From contig JAOZOU010000013.1 in the NCBI GenBank assembly GCA_029933125.1, positions 1 to 34,689 on the forward strand: DNA of 34,689 bases, written 5' to 3'. Source of the stretch: a bacterium. GTDB lineage: Bacteria > Arandabacterota > Arandabacteria > Arandabacterales > Arandabacteraceae. Position numbers and translations under genes: made by a program. Under the pieces are notes generated by a model that saw nothing but the letters and a program-made list of their open reading frames with translations, was not told where the DNA came from and ran no database searches. Shown one piece after another: positions 8,701 to 13,916 of this stretch (within the stretch, counting starts at the first letter, position 1; each line of letters opens with the position of its first letter).

Positions 8701-9798
8701 ATGTCAAGACACATGCATGCTGTCCTGCTGTTATGTGTGGCTCTATTGCTGGTTTCGGTGAGTGGTTGTGCCGAGCACAGTGCAACCGAATCGGTGATGG
8801 AAGGCTACGTGCTCAAGCGGATAGATGTAATAGTCGGACGGAACGGTGGCAGGGTGGATTGGTCGCACGCCAACAATGTCATCGCTCACAGCCGCTATGG
8901 TGAGGATGGCTACTATGACCTCTGGGTAATGAATCCCGATGGGTCAGATGCCAGATGTCTGACGTGCGACAATCCCGGAATCCCTCAGCTCCACAATGGT
9001 CAGCCCGCTTGGCATCCAAGCGGCAGGTGGATCGTCTTTCAGTCGCAGGATCCTTCACTTCCTCACACGCCAGAGACGGATTATGCCTTCACGCAGCCCG
9101 GTCATGGCTTGCACAATAACCTCTGGATCACCGATCCAGCAGGTACAACCTTTTATCAGCTGACACACATTGAACAGGGACGGGCTGTGCTGCATCCAGC
9201 GTTCTCCCACGATGGTACGAAGCTCGTGTGGTCGGAGAAGATCGGCGACGATGTGCTGGATTGGGCAATCAAGATTGCTGATTTCGTCGAGTCTCCCGAA
9301 CCCCATCTCGAAAATGTGGAGGCCTATCAGCCTGCTGGGGAGGTCTGGTACGAAACGCATGGGTTCTCGGTCGATGATTCGAAAATACTCTGCACCATTG
9401 CTGTTGGCACGGAGGCGTATACCAACTACGACATTTGGGAGATGGATATAGCCACCCGTGAACTGACCCAGCTAACCGACACGCCCGATGAGTGGGATGA
9501 GCACGCTCACTATTCACCCGATGCTGAGAAGATCGTTTGGGTTTCAAGCCATGGCTATCCCTACGATCCCGAGTCCTGGGCGCAAACGCTCAGAACGGAT
9601 CTGTGGATAATGGATGCTGACGGCACGAACAAGCAGCGGGTTACCTACTTCAATGAGCCTGGCCATCCGGAGTATGCAGGCCAAAGGGTGATCATGTCCG
9701 ACAATAGCTGGAGCCCGGACGGCAAGAAGGTGGTTGCCCTGATAAGCTTGGGTGGTGGGCGTGAGTCCGCCGAGATACTCATTATCGAATTCGAATAG
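8701..9798 (+). CDS. PD40/TolB-like beta-propeller lipoprotein, second copy
   Basis: Start at ATG 8701 (MSRHMHAVLLLCVALLLVSV then SGC lipobox) with SD ggaaggtg; the in-frame upstream extension to 8479 is unlikely to be translated. The mature protein carries PD40 repeats: HPSGRWIVFQS, SHDGTKLVWSE, SPDAEKIVWVS and SPDGKKVVALI, joined by DLWIMDADGTNKQRVTY-type linkers, as in the TolB propeller. It is 365 residues, ending with ILIIEFE. It follows the previous propeller gene on the same strand after 227 bp, so the pair probably arose by duplication. Likely periplasmic or surface ligand-binding; the ligand is unknown. Confidence 0.85.
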   Translation: MSRHMHAVLLLCVALLLVSVSGCAEHSATESVMEGYVLKRIDVIVGRNGGRVDWSHANNVIAHSRYGEDGYYDLWVMNPDGSDARCLTCDNPGIPQLHNGQPAWHPSGRWIVFQSQDPSLPHTPETDYAFTQPGHGLHNNLWITDPAGTTFYQLTHIEQGRAVLHPAFSHDGTKLVWSEKIGDDVLDWAIKIADFVESPEPHLENVEAYQPAGEVWYETHGFSVDDSKILCTIAVGTEAYTNYDIWEMDIATRELTQLTDTPDEWDEHAHYSPDAEKIVWVSSHGYPYDPESWAQTLRTDLWIMDADGTNKQRVTYFNEPGHPEYAGQRVIMSDNSWSPDGKKVVALISLGGGRESAEILIIEFE

Positions 9799-10348
9799 TG
9801 CCGGCGAGAAGATCAAGGGCTGACTCAGATCTCTTGACTTCGATCGCGAACCGAGCAGTACGCCATCCCGGTTCTGGATTCCGATAGGAGCCCACACTGC
9901 ATTTCTTGCTTGCAGCATCAACCCTTCATGTGCCTAATATTGCGATGCATGGTTAAGTCGCTTGATGTGGGGTCACTAACGCCTCGAGTACGGAGATCAG
10001 TCATGAAGACGCTGGTCATTCTTGGCTCATCGAGAGAGCTCCCGTGTAGATACCTCACCGCCGATGCACTTTCCCCTAACTGGGTTCTTCAGCTCCACAT
10101 CAGGCAAGTTATTGGAATGTGTGGCTGTACTGATCCCTATTGCATCAAAAGCGAGATAGAGACATCTATCTTAGCCCCGTCCGACCCCAACACCAGACGG
10201 GAAGAGCGGATGTCGCGCTGGCTAGATGCTTGTGTCCCTGTCCCGCCATTTGCTCATCCGATCGCTCTTGAGGATTTCATATAGATGCTAGACACCGAGC
10301 GACATCCCTGATCAGCCGCATCGGAATCTGAGTGAAAGGAGGAGTCCC
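9799..10348. other. 550-bp intergenic stretch with one doubtful small ORF
   Basis: An ORF from ATG 10003 to 10284 (MKTLVILGSSRELPCRYLTA) has a modest SD (ggag, 7 nt before) and encodes about 93 residues with several Cys and Pro but no recognised motif. Its composition does not resemble the neighbouring genes, so I do not call it. The region ends with the RBS of the DUF4932 gene. No RNA gene or repeat was seen. Confidence 0.35.
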
Positions 10349-12037
10349 ATGAAAGCCATATGGATGGTCGTTGTGGTAGTAGTCTTGGCAGCCATGCTGC
10401 CAGGCAATATGCTCGGGAAGGGTTCTCCCCAGAAGATGGCGGACGCCACTGAACGGGTTGGAACAGCGGGAGCAGTCTCACGGAAAACCGTCTCCATCGC
10501 CGTAGATCCCCGAATTGAACTCTTGGCTGTAGTTCAGCACTTCACTGGATGGGCGCAGAAGGGACACATAAAGAGTAAGACAGCATACAAGAGTGACATT
10601 GATCGGTACTTTGGACAATTCAAGGATCATCCAGCGATTGCCTATGCAGAGAGCCTCTTCAATTCGAATTTTACTTACGATGCACCTGTCCAGTTTGTCC
10701 TCTGCCATGGCAGTCCTCCAGCGCTTGAGCAGAAAGTCCCGTATTCTGATTACCTGATCGCCAGGGCGGGTGGAGAGCCTGTTCTTGTCCGATTCGCCGA
10801 GGAGCTCAGGGATTTTGCACGCAAGACTGACTTCTCTCGCTTTTATGAAGCTCATAGCACTCTTTACGAAACCCTGGCTACTGAGGTGGGCATACTGTTT
10901 GAGGATAAGAACTATGCCGAGGCTCTTGAGGACTTCTATGGCGAATCGATGGGGAGCTACAATCTTGTTCTTGCGCCTCTTTTCTCGGGCAACTACGGTA
11001 TTTCCGTAGAGGGCGACCAGGGTGAGGACCTGTATTGTGTCATGGGACCATGTTCACTCAAGGGCGACCGGACGACATTCGCCTGCCTAAACTACCTCGA
11101 AAGCATGATACTGCATGAATGGAGTCACCCCTTCGTGAACCCGCTGGTGGATGAGAATTATGAGCTTTTTGAAAGATCTATTCACCTCTTTGAGCCAATC
11201 AAGAGAATGATGCAGCGGCAGGCGTACCCGACCTGGAGGATTACTCTCTACGAGCATCTCGTGCGTGCTTGCGGCGAGATCCATCTTCGAGCTCAGCTGG
11301 ATGAGGCTTTTGATAGGGCAGAGTACTTGAGATACCACGAGGGAAAGGGGTTCTGGTATGTAGGCTGCATTGACAGTCTCCTCGACATTTATGAGCGCAA
11401 GCGGGAGCGCTACCCCCAGTTTAAGGACTTTGTACCCATTATTGCTGCGAGGTTGAGCGAGATGTCCCTCGAAGACCTGCCAGACAGGATAACTGCTTTC
11501 ACGGGTCCTCTGGACGCCATTTTTAATCGTACCGATTGTATCTATCTTGTATATCCAACTGGCATTGACGAGGCTTCAACCAATCAGATCAAGCGGGATT
11601 TGCAGCACTTTGCTGGATTTCTGTCATCGGCACGAATAAAGCCCGTTATCGTCAGTGACGAGGAGGCAGTTGAGATTGAATGGCAGGACAAGGTTGCCTT
11701 TGTGTACGGAACTCCCGGGGCGAACTGTTTCTTGGAACGGCTGAGTGTTTCGATTCCGCTGGGCTTCCATGGCGGGGTAATCGAATTTGGAGGAGAAAAA
11801 TATGATGGCGATGTGTTCCTGATCACCTGTCTGCCGAATCCATTCAACAGGAGACTTCCGTTTGCTTTCTGTGTCGCTAACAGGCCTGAAGATCTTGTCG
11901 GGATCGCATCGAAGATCCAGAGTCCTGCTGAGTGGTCCTTGGACTACATTCTCTTTAGAGGTAATGAGAAGCTCTTCGGTGGGTTGTACAGGAAGGAGCA
12001 GGACCGCTGGCTGGTTACTCCTCAGGAAAAGCAGTGA
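10349..12037 (+). CDS. DUF4932 family putative zinc metallopeptidase, exported
   Basis: The start is ATG 10349 after a strong SD (aaaggaggagtccc). A signal peptide covers residues 1 to about 23 (MKAIWMVVVVVVLAAMLPGN). The body matches DUF4932, a family inferred to be zinc metallopeptidases: SMILHEWSHPFVNPLVDENY holds an HExxH motif at about residues 256-260 with the characteristic SHxFVNP continuation. A second half (about 390-560) with an IYLVYPTG strand and EEAVEIEWQDKVAFVYGTPG looks like an additional alpha/beta domain seen in some members. It would act in the periplasm or outside the cell. The next gene follows after 3 bp, implying an operon. Confidence 0.8.
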   Translation: MKAIWMVVVVVVLAAMLPGNMLGKGSPQKMADATERVGTAGAVSRKTVSIAVDPRIELLAVVQHFTGWAQKGHIKSKTAYKSDIDRYFGQFKDHPAIAYAESLFNSNFTYDAPVQFVLCHGSPPALEQKVPYSDYLIARAGGEPVLVRFAEELRDFARKTDFSRFYEAHSTLYETLATEVGILFEDKNYAEALEDFYGESMGSYNLVLAPLFSGNYGISVEGDQGEDLYCVMGPCSLKGDRTTFACLNYLESMILHEWSHPFVNPLVDENYELFERSIHLFEPIKRMMQRQAYPTWRITLYEHLVRACGEIHLRAQLDEAFDRAEYLRYHEGKGFWYVGCIDSLLDIYERKRERYPQFKDFVPIIAARLSEMSLEDLPDRITAFTGPLDAIFNRTDCIYLVYPTGIDEASTNQIKRDLQHFAGFLSSARIKPVIVSDEEAVEIEWQDKVAFVYGTPGANCFLERLSVSIPLGFHGGVIEFGGEKYDGDVFLITCLPNPFNRRLPFAFCVANRPEDLVGIASKIQSPAEWSLDYILFRGNEKLFGGLYRKEQDRWLVTPQEKQ

Positions 12038-12040
12038 AAG

Positions 12041-12319
12041 ATGGGATCCGAAAGCCTAATCACATATTGCGGTCTCTACTGTGGGAACTGCGCAAGGTGG
12101 TGTAGTCATCCAGTTCTTAGGAAGCTGGCAAGGGTTCTGGCAGAGTTGGTCGATGGTCAGGGCTTTGAGCACTGGATGACAGGATTAGAAGAGTTTGACT
12201 ACCGTGAGTTCAGAAAAGGACTGACCTTCCTTGGCGATGAGGGGACATGGCTTGTCTGTCGGAAGGGTTGTAGGGAGGGCGATGGCAGGCCGGATTGCGA
12301 TCTCCGGACTGGACGGTGA
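12041..12319 (+). CDS. Short DUF3795-type Cys-rich protein, probably truncated
   Basis: The N-terminus ITYCGLYCGNCARW is the CGLxCxxC signature of DUF3795 proteins, which are thought to bind metal or Fe-S through many Cys residues. The product is only 92 residues and stops after CREGDGRPDCDLRTGR, just where the family normally continues with another Cys pair (CxIRxCC). No Cys-rich continuation was found in the other frames before 12456, so the C-terminus has probably been lost. It starts 3 bp after the DUF4932 stop and is likely co-transcribed. The role is unknown. Confidence 0.65.
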   Translation: MGSESLITYCGLYCGNCARWCSHPVLRKLARVLAELVDGQGFEHWMTGLEEFDYREFRKGLTFLGDEGTWLVCRKGCREGDGRPDCDLRTGR

Positions 12320-12455
12320 AAGTGAAGCAGAAATGGCCCTGCCTAATCCTGTTTGTCAACGAGTCTTGCTCGGAGTAATATTGGGGCACGAGTTACCTTC
12401 TCGTCATGAACCGGATGGAACATTTGATAACGGTGCTGAGGTTGGGTGAACCACA

Positions 12456-12848
12456 GTGGGATGTGAACACGGGGTAATATGCAAGAAGTGTGGACATCGA
12501 TTCACTGCGAGGTTCGGAGGGGGTCTCACCTTTCATCTACTTCATTGTGATCGTTGCGGTAAAGAGCGAGTTGTCTGGTTCCGTGAACTGGGTGAACTTC
12601 ACCTGAGATATCTGAAAGGACTGGATGGACCGTATTGCGTTGCAACCACGAACCACGACAGGTGGGTGCAAGAAAACTACCCCGGTGAACCGATAGGCAA
12701 GGAGGAATACCTACAAGGTGTGGAGAGGTTTGCTGGGAAGTGTATCTGTGGAGGCAAGTTCCGATTTGATGCTTCTCCGAGATGCCCAAAATGCGGTTCG
12801 GACGACTTTGAGATGGACCCAGATGCTCCCATGGCCTATTACGACTGA
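12456..12848 (+). CDS. Small double zinc-ribbon protein
   Basis: This 130-residue protein starts at GTG 12456 (gaggttgg upstream) and has two Cys-rich knuckles: CEHGVICKKCGHRF with HCDRCGKER near the N-terminus and CICGGKFRFDASPRCPKCGS near the C-terminus, followed by an acidic DDFEMDPDAP tail. The paired CxxC motifs indicate structural zinc. It is not one of the standard ribosomal or RNA-polymerase ribbons. It lies 136 bp after the DUF3795-type gene on the same strand. Function unknown. Confidence 0.72.
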   Translation: MGCEHGVICKKCGHRFTARFGGGLTFHLLHCDRCGKERVVWFRELGELHLRYLKGLDGPYCVATTNHDRWVQENYPGEPIGKEEYLQGVERFAGKCICGGKFRFDASPRCPKCGSDDFEMDPDAPMAYYD

Positions 12849-12962
12849 TGTTATTGGATCTCTCCAGCGGTCCCGCCTTCTGGAAACATTTACAAGGTGA
12901 GCGCGCCCGCAGATTCGTCCCATTGACATTCATCGAGGTGCTATGCGGGTACCAAAGTCACA

Positions 12963-13112
12963 ATGCTTGGCTTATTATTTTCTGAAGTTCCAACCGGTTG
13001 CGACGACTCGGATGTCCTTGATTTGGAGAAACCGATTACCGAGTATCAACGGGCTATTGAGGCGCAGAGGATCAGGGGAAGTGTGCAGGGATGCTCATTA
13101 TGGGGCTCTTGA
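12963..13112 (+). other. Protein-like 49-codon ORF, possible gene remnant
   Basis: The ORF contains VLDLEKPITEYQRAIEAQR, which looks like real protein and vaguely recalls the N-terminal helix of acetyl-CoA carboxylase carboxyltransferase subunits. It has no SD and runs into the first 20-aa peptide ORF in another frame. It may be a gene fragment onto which the peptide array was inserted. Weak evidence only. Confidence 0.25.
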
Positions 13113-13162
13113 TCAACCGGCTATGCTTGTGGTTCCACGGCTTCCGGGACGGAAACCTCTAG
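13100..13162 (+). CDS. Tandem Trp-rich 20-aa peptide, copy 1 (diverged)
   Basis: The ORF encodes MGLLINRLCLWFHGFRDGNL (20 residues), with an in-frame ATG 9 nt upstream as an alternative start. It has exactly the length of copies 2 and 3 and shares M-x-L-L-x-N-x-L, G-F/Y-x-D-G and the final L/I followed by TAG. Against copy 3, codons 3, 4, 8, 14, 18 and 20 differ only synonymously. It has lost the Trp at positions 9 and 16 (TGC and CGG for TGG) and carries His at 13; its SD (aggg) is weaker than the others. It looks like the oldest, possibly decaying member of the array. Confidence 0.55.
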   Translation: MGLLINRLCLWFHGFRDGNL

Positions 13163-13297
13163 CACAAGCGTTCCTCTGGTTTGGGATTCTTTCCGCTACA
13201 CGGCACCCCTAGCGTTGCCTTTTGCAATGCCGGCGAATTGCTGGGTTACGCGCCATTGGCAGGGTGAGAGGGTCAAGTAGCATGAAGGAGGTCGCCT

Positions 13298-13360
13298 ATG
13301 GAGCTCTTGCCTAACAGGTTGTGGTTGTTCCTGCTTGGTTACTGGGATGGCAAAATATAG
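13298..13360 (+). CDS. Tandem Trp-rich 20-aa peptide, copy 2
   Basis: The ORF encodes MELLPNRLWLFLLGYWDGKI. A canonical SD (gaaggagg, 13284-13291) lies 6 nt before the ATG. Compared with copy 3, codons 3, 4, 8, 13, 14 and 17 differ synonymously and positions 10, 11, 15 and 20 are conservative replacements (L/F, F/W, Y/F, I/L), the pattern of selection on the peptide. The peptide is hydrophobic and Trp-rich with a polar WDG near the C-terminus; it could span or lie on a membrane. Possible roles include type I toxin-like peptide, signalling peptide or small membrane-protein subunit; none is proven. Confidence 0.7.
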   Translation: MELLPNRLWLFLLGYWDGKI

Positions 13361-13467
13361 AGTATGGTATTTGCTGTAATTACAAGGAGTTATGGATGCC
13401 CCTGGCGGGATTGAGTGGTGGAAACAAGGTTGTAATACTCTAGGCAGCAGGACATGAGAGAAAAGGG

Positions 13468-13496
13468 TTGACAAGGTTTGCGGATTTTGGTAGATG
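13468..13496 (+). promoter_or_regulatory. Putative sigma-70-type promoter (first of a duplicated pair)
   Basis: TTGACA (13468-13473), 17 nt, TAGATG (13491-13496). The segment shares TTGACA-x-GG, TTTG-x-GG and TGGTAG with the second promoter at 13543-13572, so the two look like copies of one promoter unit. The -35 is perfect; the -10 is weak. Confidence 0.45.
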
Positions 13497-13542
13497 TTAG
13501 ACGAGGGCGGGGAAGGGTTGTGAAGGAGGTTGAAAAAAAAGC

Positions 13543-13572
13543 TTGACAGGGATTTGTGGGTTGTGGTAGGGT
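13543..13572 (+). promoter_or_regulatory. Putative promoter of peptide copy 3
   Basis: TTGACA (13543-13548), 18 nt, TAGGGT (13567-13572), about 37 nt before the ATG of copy 3. The trailing tagggtgaaag resembles cagggtgagag found about 40 nt before copy 2 (13257 onward), suggesting each peptide unit carries its own promoter. Confidence 0.5.
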
Positions 13573-13608
13573 GAAAGTGCTCGGGGAGAGTGTACAAGGA
13601 GGTTTGTG

Positions 13609-13671
13609 ATGGAGCTGCTCATCAACTGGCTCTGGTTCTGGCTGCTAGGGTTCTGGGACGGCATCTTGTAG
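13609..13671 (+). CDS. Tandem Trp-rich 20-aa peptide, copy 3
   Basis: The ORF encodes MELLINWLWFWLLGFWDGIL: 20 residues with five Trp. A strong SD (aaggagg, 13596-13602) is 6 nt from the ATG, a TTGACA promoter lies just upstream, and a hairpin plus T-run terminator follows 35 nt after the stop, so it forms a complete minimal transcription unit of about 150 nt. It shares length, start context (ggagg..ATGGAGCT) and the G-[FY]-W-D-G C-terminus with copy 2. I know of no family with this sequence. Its hydrophobicity suggests a membrane location. Confidence 0.72.
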   Translation: MELLINWLWFWLLGFWDGIL

Positions 13672-13705
13672 CTGTCAGTTGTAGTTTGGTCTTAGGCTGC
13701 TTATG

Positions 13706-13733
13706 AGGGCGCTCGTGTGTTGCGCCCTTTTTT
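13706..13733 (+). terminator. Rho-independent terminator after the peptide array
   Basis: GGGCGC (13707-13712) and GCGCCC (13722-13727) form a perfect 6-bp GC stem, extended by an A-T pair, with a 9-nt loop, followed directly by TTTTTT (13728-13733). It closes the transcript of peptide copy 3. Confidence 0.85.
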
Positions 13734-13862
13734 GCATTCTGCAATCCTGGTTGCTTTTTGCAACTCATTGATCTCAACGTACTCCTGCCTCTTGTCTTCG
13801 ATTTCTTTCCTATGTCTGCGTCTCCCATAGGCTAGAGAGTTTCACTCACATCTTGTAAACCC

Positions 13863-13878
13863 TGGCACGAGACTTGCG
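13863..13878 (+). promoter_or_regulatory. Sigma-54 (-24/-12) promoter of the HD-GYP gene
   Basis: TGGCACG-AGAC-TTGCG matches the RpoN consensus TGGCACG-N4-TTGCW at all but the last base, with GG (13864) and GC (13876) 10 nt apart. Transcription would start near 13889, about 28 nt before the GTG start at 13917. No copy of the TGTCACG/CGTGACA enhancer seen at 20832-20850 was found upstream, so a different activator, or a site I cannot see, would be needed. Confidence 0.75.
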
Positions 13879-13916
13879 ACTGAGGCGATCGGATATATGT
13901 GCCAAGGGGAGGATTG

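Noticed and set aside
10003-10284. Small ORF MKTLVILGSSRE... with a modest SD
   Set aside because: Composition unlike neighbouring genes and no recognisable motif; kept only as a remark on the intergenic stretch.
12943-13212. 89-codon ORF overlapping the first peptide copy
   Set aside because: Basic, Arg-rich composition typical of a shadow frame; the 20-aa peptide frame and the 49-codon frame are more protein-like.
13622-13828. Minus-strand 68-codon ORF across the terminator
   Set aside because: Very basic shadow ORF crossing a clear terminator, no RBS.
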